Source of the DNA: Eleusine coracana subsp. coracana
Lineage: Eukaryota; Streptophyta; Magnoliopsida; Poales; Poaceae
Direction of reading: 5' to 3'
DNA: 64,000 nt
Assembly (NCBI GenBank): GCA_032690845.1
Contig: CM064421.1
Span: 35,702,963-35,766,962 of the forward strand
The first letter of the stretch is position 1; the number at the start of each line of letters is the position of its first letter. Under the pieces are notes generated by a model that worked only from the letters and a program-made list of their open reading frames with translations, was not told where the DNA came from and made no database searches. Shown piece by piece: positions 34,901-45,630 of this stretch. The position numbers were made by a program, and so were the translations under genes.

Positions 34901-37900
34901 CGAGGAATTGAGGCAAATCCAGAGAAAATAAACGCCATATTACGGATGGGACATCCGCACTCTTAGAAAGACATCCAAAAGTTGACCGGCTGCATGGTGG
35001 CACTTAGCTGATTCGTGTCACGACTCGGCATCAGGGGATTACCTTTCTTCCGACTGCTCAAGAAGCAAGATTCATTTGCCTGGAATGACGAATCTCAACA
35101 AGCCTTGGAAGAATTCAAGGCCTACATTAGTTGCCCATTGGTGTTGACACCCTCCGAACCAAAGGAAACTTTGCAGCTGTACATTTCCGCAACCACACAC
35201 GTTGTCAGCACAGTGCTGGCGGTCGAACGGGCAGAAGATGGCAAGCCTCAAAAGGTGCAGCGTCCAGTATATTTCATCAATGAGGTCTTATCAGATTCTA
35301 AAATGCGGTACTTTCAGTTCCAAAAGCTAGTCTACGCACTACTAATGACGTCTCGTAAGTTGAAGCATTATTTTGAAGATCACCCGATCGAAGTTCATAC
35401 ATCCTTCGAGCTAGGCGAACTGCTACACAACAAAGATGCAACCGGGAAAATAGCCAAGTGGCCTGTTGAGCTTGGATCATATGAGATTAACTTCAAGCCT
35501 CGTGACGCAATCAAAGGCTAGGCGCTGTCAGATTTTATCGTCGAGTGGACTGAGTCCGAGTTACCGCCGACACCACAGGAAACAAGCTACTGGAGCATGT
35601 CATTTGACGGCTCCTTACAACTGGAGGGGGTCGTTGCAGGGGTAGTACTAGTATCCCCAGACGGAGTCAAGACACGCCATGTACTCCGAATGCATTTGTG
35701 CGCATCTAACAATGCAGCGGAGTACGAGGCTCTCCTACATGGGTTGGGAACGGGCATATCACTCGGCGTCAGACGGATAAGTATCTCCGGTGACTCGACG
35801 CTTGTAATCAATCAAGTGACTAAAGAATGGTGTTATTCTGATGAAAGCATGACAACATACTGCGCTGATGTTCGGAAGCTCGAAGACAAGTTTGATGGCA
35901 TCAAGTACAAGCACATCCTTCGAAACTTCAATGAGGATGCAGATGTGCTGGCTAAGCTTGGATCCAGCAGAGCTAAAATACCCGATGGAGTATTTTTCGA
36001 TGATCTACACAAGCCATCTGTACTGACCCAACAAACTATGGTGCATGCTGTCTCAGGCAAAGAGGGAACACCGTAAGTCGTTTTAATAGAAATAGACTAG
36101 AGAACTTCATTCATCGAGTATTTAAACGGTGGAACACTGCCTGCCGACAAAGAAGAAGCCCTTCGTATCATCCGCAAGTCAAAGCTATACTGCACCATTG
36201 ACAATCTCTTGTATAAACAAAGCCCATACGGGGTACTGTTGAAGTGCTTATCACGGGAGGAGGACATCGCCGTATTAAAGGAAATCCATATCGGCATATG
36301 TGGTAACCACGCGGGGTAGTATTCTTAACGTGACCCTAACCCACCCACAAGAGTCACCTTGTCACCCTGCCTCGACGTATCCCATAGCCATACCAGCCCA
36401 AAGCACGGCGCGAGCGACGATCTGGGAAGGAGGCAACCCAATAATGGCCCAAAAGAATAAGATGTCCTACCTGTCCAACAGGCAACAACATTTTCCTCCT
36501 TCAACCCAGCACAATTTTCTCTCTCCACTTTTCAACCATTCTCTTCCCTTCAAACCCCAACCATTCTCTTCCCTTCAAACCCCCCCCCCCTCTCGAACCC
36601 TACTTGATGGGCAACGTCACCTTTGGATGTGGAAGCCAACTCCATGTGGCCACACCCCTGTCTTTTTTTTCTCCTCCTGACCAAACGCACCGCGGTATCG
36701 CCCGCAGTCTCAAGCCCTTGTCCAGTAGAGTCCTAGAGCGCCACCTCTGGATTTGCTTCACCATTGTTGCCAGAGTTTTCCTCCGTGCTCCACCTCCCCT
36801 CCCCCACCCGTCCCCCCAGCTTGCTGCCGCCACCGCCTTGCCTTCTCTTCCTTTCACTCCTCGAGTCTAGATCTCGGCGCTCGCAACCGCGCTGGCTCAC
36901 TAGTTCTGCCTTCGGGCTCCGCCACGAGAGGTTTTCATGTCATTGGGCCATCGTGCTTCTGTGCCATTCGAGACGGCCCGGCACGACAAAGTCCATTTTA
37001 TGTTGTGCCATGGGCCGATCTCCAAGCACGAGCATGGTTCGAATGGTCTGTCGTGTTGGCTCACATCCAGAGTGGGCCCGTGCCGGGCCAAGTCGGGCTG
37101 CCCAAATGCCTATGTATACGTAGAAGGGACTTTTTCCTATACTAAATTTGTTATTTTTGCAATGGTGTTTCTCAAGTCTTGGCTACTAAATCATAATTAG
37201 AATTGAGATTAAGGATAAAAACACAATTACCCCATAATGTTTACAAGTTAATGTCATAGCATTGTTGATACAAGAATAAATAATAAGTTGAAGAATTCAA
37301 CTGAAGTTTACTTGGATTAGTTGAAGATTAAAGTTGCAACTCGGGTTCTCAAACGAAGACACCATAAGAACCTTCTGAACATTGTTAGAGCATCTCCAAG
37401 ACAGCTCCATAAATTCTTCCTAAATCAAATTAATGAGATTTAATCTAAAAACTCATCTCTAACAGCTCCTAAAATAACTCACAGATTTATTCTCTCCCTA
37501 AATTCTCCTTATTTGTTGCTAGAAACGAGAAAAAAATTGAGGACCTCAATCCTTGTATTTTCAAGGGAATTAATATTATTATGATCTCAGATCCTGAGGG
37601 GGCCCAATCAAAAGTTTTCATGATCTATTTTTAGGGAGAACTGTTGGAGAAGACAAAAAACCTTCTACCTAATAATTTTTGGACTTCTACTAAAAGCAGT
37701 CTTTTAAGATCATTTTTTTAGTGAGCTTTTGGAGATGCTCTTATACTTCATGTAGTAATATTAAATTTCAACAAGAATATGTGCAATCGTAGATTTGATC
37801 TATCAAATAATTAAAATTAGAGTAAAGTGCATCGCTAGTCTTTAAACTTGTTTGATTGTGTCACTCAGTTCCGCGTACTCTCAAATTGCACTCTGAATAC

Positions 37901-40900
37901 CTAAACTTAGGCTCGGGTGTCAATTAGATCCCTATACTCTCTAAATATAAATTTAACTCTCTAAACTTAGCTTTAGGTGTTATTGGTACCCTAATAAGTC
38001 ATACTGGGATCTAAATGTATCCCAATCAAATTGATTATATTGGAATAATGAAAGCAAATCTAATCATGCTGATGCACGATATATATCATTGGTCAATAAA
38101 CACAAACATTATCATAAAAGAAAAGGTAATGAAGAGCATACTAAAATTCTAGTAATATCTAGCTGTTAGGTAATGAACAAAATATAGTTTTGTGGTTTAG
38201 CATCATGGTGTGACCTAAATGACCACCATTTCATTTAGTATCTAGCTCCACCATTAATAAACCATGATTTTCATCCACAGCTATCAATATTCTAGATGGG
38301 CATTTGAGCTAAAATTCATATTTATTTAACTATTATCTACGTCAATTTATATAGTACGTATTTATTAAAATATTTTTTCCACAAATATGGTGCATATTTT
38401 AGTTGAATCCTCAGTTCTATGTGCATGATGATTAGTCTACTCATAATTTATTGGTGCACCTTTCTTTTGACTCTGTAATTAATACAAATACTAGCCATGG
38501 ATGTTTTTTATCCAGTTTATTGTGCATCTATAAATTATTAATAATATTGACTATGATTTGGTCTTTGTGTTACTTCTAAATGTAAATTATATGAATAGGC
38601 GGAGGAAGTATGATTAAGTTATATCTATCAAAAATAAGTTTTAATCAATTTAATTAAAATGACACTATTTTAAGAGTATGAGATCTAGATGACACCGAAG
38701 CCAAGTTTAGGGACCTAGATGACACCCGAAAGCAACTTTAGATAACTAGAGTTGTATTTTAAGAGTATAAGGACCTAAATGACACTCGAGTCTAAGTTTA
38801 GAGAGTCAGAAGTGCAATTTGAAAGTACGAGGACCTAAGTGACACGACCAATTGCAGCGCTGCAGCTTTGGTCTTTTACTTCTTTTCAGGTTTCCCTAGC
38901 CTATATGGTTTCTTGTTCTCCGGTTGTGCTGGATACTTTATTTTTATAGGAAAAGGTCCATTTTACTCTCATGTACTATCCCCTAAGTTCACAAAACCCC
39001 TAGAACTATGAAACCATATGTTTTACTCTCTCTCCAAGTTTGCAATATGGTTCATTTTACCCCCTAGAGCAGTTTTGGGGGTGCTTTTGCACTTGGACCC
39101 ACTTGTATGTATTCATGATCAAGAAAACCAAATTGGTGAAAAAAAAAGAAACTAGATCTTGTTGAATGAACGACTAAATACTGGAATATAGGATTAAAAT
39201 GATTTAGGGTTCAAGCCTATTAATAGTCCTTGACATACATCTACGCTAGTGATATAACAAATGGGATCAGGAAATTACCTCTTATATGCCCAAGGGGAAA
39301 ATTATTAGTGTTATCACATGTTTAAAACTCAAACGAATAGTTTATCACAATGTATTTTTTGTATTCACTCGACAAATAAGCTGTATTAAAAAATAAAGAT
39401 TTCACTATACAAATGAGAAAAATATTTATGAGTTTAATGGAGTTTGGAAAGTACAATCTAAATTATTAATTCATGTGCAAAAGCACAACATTAAGACAAG
39501 GAAGTATCATCAGATGAAATAGCTGACTTTTCTTAACGTCATGGTCTTCCCACAGGAGGTAGTAGCCAAGGCTATGGAATATAATTGGGGAAAATTCCTT
39601 ATCAGCCATTGAAAAAACTTCTTGTTCCTTATTAACCACTGAAAAAAATGAATTTACTTATTAGCCATTACTTCAAACTTTTGTGCCTTTCTTGCCATTG
39701 TGGTGTTAAAAGGTAGAGAAAAAGACACATTTCACCTTGATAGAAATTGTGACAAGCATATTTTCCTATGTAGATAGCTAAGATTTCTGGAAGAATTTAC
39801 ATTGATAGTACTAGCTTTGTGCAACTATCAGGCTCTAAGAATATAATTAATCCATATTTTCTAGCTTTCAATCAGCTAAAAGCTTTCAGTCCGTGCTTTG
39901 TTACTTTATGTTTTAATTTTTCTTTTGTAGAATTATTTGTATAATAATTATAAATTATTGGATCTAAATCTAATGGCTCAAGAAGGTGATTGAAAGTTAT
40001 CCAAACTTTCAGTCAGCTGAAAATTAGCAAGTCCCTAATTAATCACTAAGCTAAATTAGGCCAGGAGACCCAGCGTGGGCACGACTTGCTGTACGAGTAG
40101 CCACACGTGTGTGTGTGCGCATGTTTTGTGTGTGAAGGCCGAAGCAAGTTGTCCATGACTGCGGCAGAGGCATGTGTTGCACTCCGGAAAGGACAATTGC
40201 TATGACAACATGTGCAGCCGATGCACAATTTACTCAAAGTCTGATGTGCCGTGCCACCGCCTACTCCATGGCCTCTAGAGGAGGTCTAGAGGGAGTAGAT
40301 GTGCCAGAATGGCTAGATTTTTGATTGGGCTGCACCGTCGGTTGCAAAGGGACCATTCGGTCACATAGAAAATGTTTCTAGTCACAATTGTACAGAGTGG
40401 TTGATAAGGTACAAAATTTAGGAGTGGCTAATAAGAAAATTTAAGTTTTTTAGTGGCTAATAGGGATTCTCGACTTTTTTTATGCCTATTAAGGAATTTA
40501 CCGCTTAAATATGAACGACGTCCCTTTATATCTCAGCTAAGTTGTACAAAATATTTGACACATCTTTTCGTTGTACAACATGTATGAGAGTAGTACATTC
40601 ATTTCAAATGCCGATATTATTACACATCTAAAAACAAGAAAATGCAAAGGATCATATTAAGATCTTCTCAAACAAAAAGGGTCCTTGCGAAGAGGTTCAC
40701 ACGATCCTAAGAATATTGCCACAATTATGTCTTTTAATCCTATGATTAGTTATGACCCTAGGTCCTAGCGTACCTAAATATATGTGTTACCCATAGTCAA
40801 GCAAATGTGCAAAAAAAAAAACTTATAAATATTTTCCAAGTAGAATAAAAATGAACAAGGCCAAAGTAATCATTAGTCTATTTATTTATTTGATATCTAG

Positions 40901-43346
40901 GATCAATTTTGTAACATCCTTGTGTCGAATCACCTCAAGACCCACTCATACACTTGATGGATCCCGCGCTCCAACTAACAACAATCTAATTATGTTTTCG
41001 TCCGCGCTTCAAGTGAAAAGATCAACCCAAGTCTGGAGTGTCCACTATGTGAGTAAGGCCCTGTTTGGATCCTCTAGTTGACCAAAGTTTGTGCAGCTAA
41101 AGTTTAGCCAACTAAATTTTAAGAGGTGTATGTTTGAATCCATAACTAAAGTCTTTGGCTAAATAAAAAATAGACATGTGTGCCCTTTATCTATAAATAA
41201 ACAAAAAGTAAGTGCATGTGTGGGTTGAAGGAAAATATCACATGTGAGAGGGGTAGTTTTCACTTTAGTTGCCTTTTTCCCAAGTTTAGAAGTTTTTAGA
41301 AAGGTTGGAGTGACTAGGGATCTAAAGTTTAGGAGGTGGGCTGACTAAAATTTAGGAGATTTTAGGAGGTCGTGTTTTGATCAAAAGTGACTAAAGTTTA
41401 GCCAGTTAAAGTTTAGGAGATGGATCCAAACAAGGCCTAAGTCTAGACATGTTTGGACCCTAAGATGTTACAAATTTGGTGCTCAATTATATGTAGTCTT
41501 TGATGAAATTTAAATAATGCAATATACTAAATCTGCTAATAGGGGCGTGAGAACAATAAGTGTGCAGATATTATTCAAAGAGAACACCCATAATTTTGGT
41601 TATTTTCTTTGACATAATAATATTGCTTGCTAATCTGAATCATACTTTTCTATATTATTTTCTTTGTGGGAAAATACTTTTCTATTTTTTTCCTTGTGAA
41701 AAATGAGTTGGTTCCTTATGACAAAAAGGTGAATAAGCTAAATAGAATCTTTATTACTATTTCCCTACTATCGGAGCTTTAAGTTAAATAATTGAGGAAT
41801 GTAGCTGAATTCTCCACAAAACTTTTATATGTGTCAGGAAAAAGAAGAAGAATCCAGCGTAACCGGCTACCTTGTCACAGATATGACTACAACATGTGAT
41901 ACATATTTTCTGCTTAAATGTAGCATGGTACAAGTAACCGAGTATGAAAATTTTCTAGACCTGGTCTGTATTATTGATATATATCTGCTCATCACAATTA
42001 TTAACCACCCTTGGCTATACTAATTGTTTTCCCCCCAAATCCTAATGACCTTATATTATTGATTGCTTATATATTAAGATAACTCAATCCTTGACGGTTA
42101 CAAAGTTTTCGTTTAGATTTTTGTTACATGGTTTGGACTGTTAGGACAAGAGAGCTGAATAACGGAAATAGTTTAGTAGGTCAGTGAATTTTAACACCAA
42201 GTCAACATCTACAAGTCTTCATAATAAGTCAGTCTAGGTAAAGCCAAAATTTAATAAATTGTTTATAAAACTATAAGAATCCGCAAAACAAGAGAACGCT
42301 GTGACTAATTGAACAAGACCACCATGTGATGTTAACGTGATTTTCTCTGTCATGGTTAACTATGTGGCAAAAGAAAAACTATACATGTACAGTAAAAGAT
42401 AGTACACAATATCGCATGCGTTGGTTTTGTGTCTGAACAACAGAAGAAGTCACAGGATAGCAGGCGTACTACAGGCAGGGGCGGAGATATCGCAAACAAA
42501 CTCCAAAACATACCACGGTTTAATCAGAATGGATTTTAATTAATCCAGACGCAAAAGAAACGGGGGGTAAAGGGGAGTAGTAAAATTCTTTCTTTAGGCA
42601 GCAGTGCATTAATTAGTTACCTATAGTTGTAGGCTAGTTCTACGCCGTGTAGCATATATTTGCTGTCTTTTCGGGCCTAATTTACCTATTCGTTGCACCT
42701 ATTAGTTTTATCAGATAAATGAACTAGCTACATGTACTAACTGTCCTTTTGGGCATGAAACCACGCAAAAGTTCAGCGGAACGGTGGTGAGGAGCACCAA
42801 TGAAACCAAGGCAAGATTCTCCCGAACGCAGAAATTTCAACCCGGGCAATGGATGAGGATGGAGAGCAAGTGGCATCTGCACATTACACAGGTGTTCGTC
42901 CCCAAGAGGCCAAAGCCTCAAGAAGAGGGAGAGAGAGAGAGAGGTGAGGTCACGCAGTTGCTTGGTGCTACAGGAGTTGCACAGAGGAATCCATCAGATT
43001 TTTGCAGGCTTTCTCTCCCGAGGAAAAGATTAAACTAATCGCCCAAGCCCCAGGCACACCCCATTCACCATCAGAAGCGCAGAACCAGGATTACTGGCAA
43101 AAGGATGGCTAAACAAAGACCAAAAACCGGCCGGTGGGCATGGACGGGTCCGGGGGGTTGGTACCTGGCGTTGGCGAACTCGTAGAGCTTGCCCCGCGTG
43201 GAGAAGACGATGAGGGCGACCTCGGCGTCGCAGAGGACGGAGAGCTCGAAGGCCTTCTTGAGCAGGCCGTTGCGGCGCTTGGAGAAGGTGACCTGGCGGC
43301 TGGTCGGGTTCTCAATCCGCTTCATCTGCGTCTTCCCCCGCACCAT
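28987..43346 (-). CDS. SOC1: MIKC MADS-box factor, SOC1 / OsMADS50 type, with a 12.6-kb first intron
   Basis: Seven exons, minus strand: 43346-43165, 30541-30463, 29975-29914, 29841-29742, 29638-29597, 29487-29446, 29199-28987; 239 residues. Exon 1 (182 bases, standard for type II MADS genes) encodes the DNA-binding MADS domain (MVRGKTQMKRIENP through LYEFANA). Exon 2 gives the I region (VQKTIERYRTYTKDN). Exons 3-6 give the coiled-coil K domain (ADAEGLAKKLEALEAY, CSIDELQSLEVKLEKSL, EEQVRKLKEKEMTLRKN). Exon 7 ends with a SOC1-type motif, DVETELSIGFPGR, where VETELFIGLPGR is usual. This matches OsMADS50, a rice flowering activator, closely throughout. It acts in the nucleus as a dimer on CArG boxes. 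Intron 1 (30542-43164) holds a Gypsy fragment and several DNA elements. Splicing across it is inferred from perfect phase agreement (AG|T) and family exon structure, not observed. Confidence 0.94.
30542..32522. other. Proximal part of MADS intron 1
   Basis: AT-rich intron sequence. Apart from the 78-bp tandem duplication (30713-30868) no element or exon is recognisable. ORFs of 60-70 codons here are chance. Confidence 0.5.
30713..30868. repeat. 78-bp tandem duplication in MADS intron 1
   Basis: Two head-to-tail units (30713-30790 and 30791-30868), each running from TATATGAG to CTTTGAACG, differ at only two positions seen (AGCAATT/AGAAATT and ATTAACTG/ATTGACTG). It begins about 170 bases into the intron after exon 2 in + coordinates. 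Confidence 0.9.
32523..33103 (+). repeat. Left direct repeat of the Gypsy region
   Basis: Begins GGGTAGTATTCTTAACGTG and ends near CCCAAATGTCTACCTATA. It matches the right copy over most of its length with scattered substitutions, but lacks about 210-240 bases present in the right copy between two C-rich tracts (around 32770-32795). Confidence 0.85.
33104..36313 (+). pseudogene. Gypsy gag-pol remnant with dual RNase H, frame-broken
   Basis: 33195-33390 matches the end of a Gypsy gag (LHDGAHKTKECFKLK). A short piece of it (ACAGGTCACTCAGGA to GCTTGAAGGC) is also duplicated just upstream at 33103-33143. The retropepsin segment (33525-33980) has the DHPDHI entry motif, the catalytic-type DGGSSLDILF and IIGRPSYAKF. 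The RT (34200-34990) shows NPVLVQKKNKEWRMCVDY and YVDDMVV around 34738 but is broken by stops and frameshifts between 34551 and 35015. The first RNase H (35015-35520) has DSFAWNDESQQALEEFK and YFQFQKLVYALL. A second, separate RNase H (35597-36076: MSFDGSLQLEGVVAG, AAEYEALLHGL, GDSTLVINQV) follows, the dual arrangement known from the Tat lineage. The integrase histidine-cysteine start (about 36150-36310) stops abruptly at the right repeat. Not functional. Confidence 0.85.
36314..37130 (+). repeat. Right direct repeat of the Gypsy region
   Basis: Same start (GGGTAGTATTCTTAACGTG) and same end region (CCCAAATGCCTATGTATA) as the left repeat. It includes an extra segment, about 36575-36820, with a C10 run and CT-rich sequence. 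ORFs inside it (36753-37145 and others) are repetitive shadows. Confidence 0.85.
37388..37740. mobile_element. Tourist/PIF-type MITE (GAGCATCTCCAA termini)
   Basis: 353-bp element with ends GAGCATCTCCAAGAC and …CTTTTGGAGATGCTC (inverse GAGCATCTCCAAAAG), flanked by TTA on both sides (37385-37387 and 37741-37743). The GAGCATCTCCAA terminus with a TTA target is a widespread plant MITE type. Lies in MADS intron 1. Confidence 0.85.
37848..38866. mobile_element. DNA element with long (~170 bp) terminal inverted repeats
   Basis: The left arm (about 37848-38010: GTCACTCAG, CGTACTCTCAAATTGCACT, CTAAACTTAGGCTCGGGTGT) is matched in inverse at the right (about 38690-38855: ACACTCGAGTCTAAGTTTAG, AGTGCAATTTGAAAGTACGAGGACC). 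The arms contain internally repeated units of the form GACCTAAATGACAC, a motif familiar from grass Mutator-like elements. The ends are approximate; no transposase remains. In MADS intron 1. Confidence 0.75.
38951..39090. repeat. Fragment of a grass DNA-element terminus
   Basis: The run GGTCCATTTTACTCTCATG ... CATTTTACCCCCTAGAGCAG has the repeated 'opinion-like' units (CATTTTACYCYC) seen at ends of grass Mutator-like elements. Only one end is present, so it is recorded as a fragment. Confidence 0.4.
39587..40503. mobile_element. DNA element with ~110-bp inverted repeats, host of a nested MITE
   Basis: Left arm 39587-39700 (GGGGAAAATTCCTTATCAGC, CTTATTAGCCATTACTTC, TTTTGTGCCTT) is matched in inverse by the right arm about 40385-40503 (AAGGTACAAAATTTAGGAG, GTGGCTAATAAGAAAA, AAGGAATTTACCGC). 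No matching target duplication was found. Copy 3 of the Mutator-type MITE sits inside (39853-40036), showing order of insertion. Confidence 0.75.
39853..40036. mobile_element. Mutator-type MITE, copy 3 (nested)
   Basis: 184-bp copy with the same body as 19881-20061 (TTTATGTTTTAATTTTTCTT, TAATAATTATAAATTATTGG, CTGAAAATTAGCAAGTCCC). Flanked by the perfect 9-bp duplication TAATTAATC (39844-39852 and 40037-40045). Inside the inverted-repeat element 39587-40503, in MADS intron 1. Confidence 0.85.
40504..43164. other. Distal part of MADS intron 1
   Basis: Besides the Tourist element at 41057-41437, only AT-rich intron sequence up to about 42700, then a more GC-balanced part next to exon 1. The reading frame at 42784-43038 is open but resembles nothing I know and has no exon partners. 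Confidence 0.5.
41057..41437. mobile_element. Tourist (PIF/Harbinger) MITE in MADS intron 1
   Basis: 381-bp element: left end GGCCCTGTTTGGATCC, right end GGATCCAAACAAGGCC, inverse with one mismatch. Flanked by TAA on both sides (41054-41056 and 41438-41440), the standard target of Tourist elements. Internal AAAGTTTAG/CTAAACTTT repeats support a foldback. Confidence 0.92.
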
Positions 43347-43605
43347 CTTCGACTCCGGTCGCGGCGGATGGATGAATCGCCGATCGAGTGCCGGCTGTTC
43401 CTGCGGCTGGTAGAGGCTTTATTATCCGAATTGGGGCGGCTGCCAAAGCAAAAGTAGAAACGCAAGGGGGATCTGGGGAAGGGAAAGGAAGACTCACCAA
43501 AAATGGCAAGGGGGAGGCGGTGGTGGGAGAAGAGAGATGAGAGAGAAGGGAGACGGAGAGGGGGCCGCGTAGGGTTTGGCGGTAGCCGCTGCTTCCCACC
43601 TCACC

Positions 43606-43640
<35 letters not shown>
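43347..43640 (-). promoter_or_regulatory. MADS gene 5' UTR/promoter with CArG box and GA microsatellite
   Basis: On the minus strand a (GA)n tract of about 16 units (43609-43640) is followed, closer to the start codon, by a perfect CArG box CCAAAAATGG (43497-43506, + strand reading) and directly by GTGAGT (43497-43492). GTGAGT looks like a 5' splice donor of a leader intron, with possible acceptors near 43400. GA tracts bind BBR/BPC factors and CArG boxes bind MADS factors, including regulators of SOC1 in other plants. The leader intron is inference. Confidence 0.45.
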
Positions 43641-43644
<4 letters not shown>

Positions 43645-45630
43645 GGCTTTCCTTTTCGGTCCTTGCCGGCGTTGCCGTGACGCGCGTTTCGGTTACGGGC
43701 GGAGGTGGGGCGTGGGAGCCAGCGAGCGAGGCGAGGCGAAGATGGGAAACGGAGATGGAGGCGGATCAGATGGGTCGGGCTCGGGCCGTTTTATGGGCAT
43801 CCAAATAAAGAAGGGGAACGAGAAGCTAGCCCGGAATTTCCCATCCGAGGAAAACTATGGCTGCAGCTCATTGGCTGTGTGCGCACTGTCTGCCTCTTTT
43901 CGGGAAGGGCCCGGGCCATTAAAGCGTCTGCAGGTGGCGTCGCTTTTGCGGATAAGCGCCCGTGAAAACTCGGTAATTGCACGTCCTTCTCTTCCTTCTC
44001 AACCGGAAACAGACGGCATGGGATGGACAACGAATTGACCCGCTGGGTCAGCTGGCCTGGTCCTTCCTCTCCAATCTCCACTCAGGCAGGTAGGAGTTGT
44101 GATTTTTTTTTTTTCCCTTAGTTTTCTGCAGTCTCATCTGCACTGCTTTACCCACCAGGCAGCAGTCCAGCAGATAGCTTATACCCGGAAAAGAGAATTG
44201 TTGAAATTTACCTTTGAAATCTCCTCAATCGGTTGGCCGGTAAAAAGAGGATTGAAAAGGTACAAGACCCCTTTCCTTCCTCGGGAGAGTGCATCGCTTT
44301 CAACTGCTGGTACTACTTAATTTGGTATTGGGAAAAATTCTTACCTGTCGTTAGCATTCCTTTTGGTGGATACGAATCTTTAGAATTTTCACACCAATCC
44401 CTGCATCTCATCGTGGTAGCATCACGTGGGCTTGATAGAGATGTGTACAGTACAACTATCACATGTTCGGGATGGAAACAAATGGACTTCCCGTTACGGC
44501 CTACTGAATTAACATATATTGAAATGATTTGCATGCGAGCGAGGTTTTCAATAGCGGAACAAGTGGCTTGTACTTCTATACGTGCAACTTTCGTACATCA
44601 TATACAAGGTAATGGCCTTGTTAGACCGGTACGGTATTCAAATTCATCGGTATACCCACATCCATATCTCACAAACTCATACTGTCTTTTTTTCTAAAAT
44701 ATTATCTATACTATCCTTCTAAGAAAAGGGAGTACCCACACACCCGTACATCACAAAAGGAAACAGTTGTTATGCACGATAGATAAGTTAAAGGAACCAC
44801 AATTAATCTGGTTCATAAACATGCATCTAAAAAAATTACTTATGTTGTGAAATAAATGAAACATAGTATTTTCCCTATAAAATATCTAATTGTTTTCATC
44901 ATGAGAACACCTAGGCAGTTATGATGCAATATGACCAACTTGCAATAAAGTTGGTTGGCACGAGCTCTCAGACTATGAACTATATGCCATCGGTTAAAAA
45001 AAGGGATATATTGGTAAAATACTACTATGAACTAACAATCAACCGAATAGGAAAAGTGTTGATCAAATACAACTAACGAGGAATGGTTCGAATTTGTCCT
45101 TGTTTGAGACACATGATATTTTTTTTATCCCCCATGTATGTGGATTATCTGCAAAGTTGTTGTCCAATCACCCCCCCCCCTCCCCGCCCTCCCTCAAGAA
45201 TAAAAATCACACGTCGTACAACATACATCCTAACCCACAACTCTATCTACTTGTTGCCATGGACATTGACACACATTAATAAACTCATGACCATAGTACC
45301 ATACAAGGTTTGTATATCACGATCATTACTTTTAAATGATACAATGCTCCACTATCACAAATTATTTTGGTTGGATTGGGTTGGGCCGTAACTGAATATG
45401 TCAAGTATTAGTTTATCTGCCGTCCAATTGCCTCATAGGGAATACCGGAATAGGACAAGCATTGTCTAAACAAAAATTAGGTTTTGTATGTGCATAGAAT
45501 CGGGTACTACTGGATGCATGGAAAATAATGCACAGGTTATAACAAGTTACAACAATGGAGGAATTGATATTTGAAAACAAAAACCCTTCCACATCTCATA
45601 AGAACCACAAGAAGGATAACTAGTCTCCGG
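43641..45630. other. Intergenic, upstream of the MADS gene
   Basis: GC-rich to about 44050, then AT-rich. The ORF at 44233-44697 (154 codons) resembles nothing known and is interrupted by no exon structure. A C-run lies at 45171-45180. No gene called. Confidence 0.45.

Larger units (their letters stand above)
32523..37130 (+). mobile_element. Truncated Tat-lineage Ty3/Gypsy fragment between direct repeats
   Basis: A 3.2-kb gag-pol remnant lies between two related direct repeats (32523-33103 and 36314-37130), antisense to the MADS gene in its first intron. Order of parts: end of gag, protease, reverse transcriptase, first RNase H, second RNase H, integrase zinc-binding start. The N-terminal gag, the integrase core and an obvious primer-binding site are absent. 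The repeats do not begin TG and end CA and no target duplication was found, so this is not a standard complete LTR element. It may be a recombined or nested remnant. Confidence 0.75.

Noticed and set aside
32523..37130. Complete LTR retrotransposon
   Set aside because: No TG...CA repeat ends, no target duplication, no primer-binding site, gag start and integrase core missing.
36753..37145. 130-codon frame in the right Gypsy repeat
   Set aside because: Lies in repeat sequence, with a second frame open on the same strand; C-rich composition explains it.
42784..43038. 85-codon frame in MADS intron 1 rich in Arg, Lys and Pro
   Set aside because: Contains a GAGAGA simple repeat and no known motif; regarded as intron sequence.
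44233..44697. 154-codon frame on the plus strand upstream of the MADS gene
   Set aside because: No recognisable domain, no exon partners and no conserved composition; not enough to call a gene.
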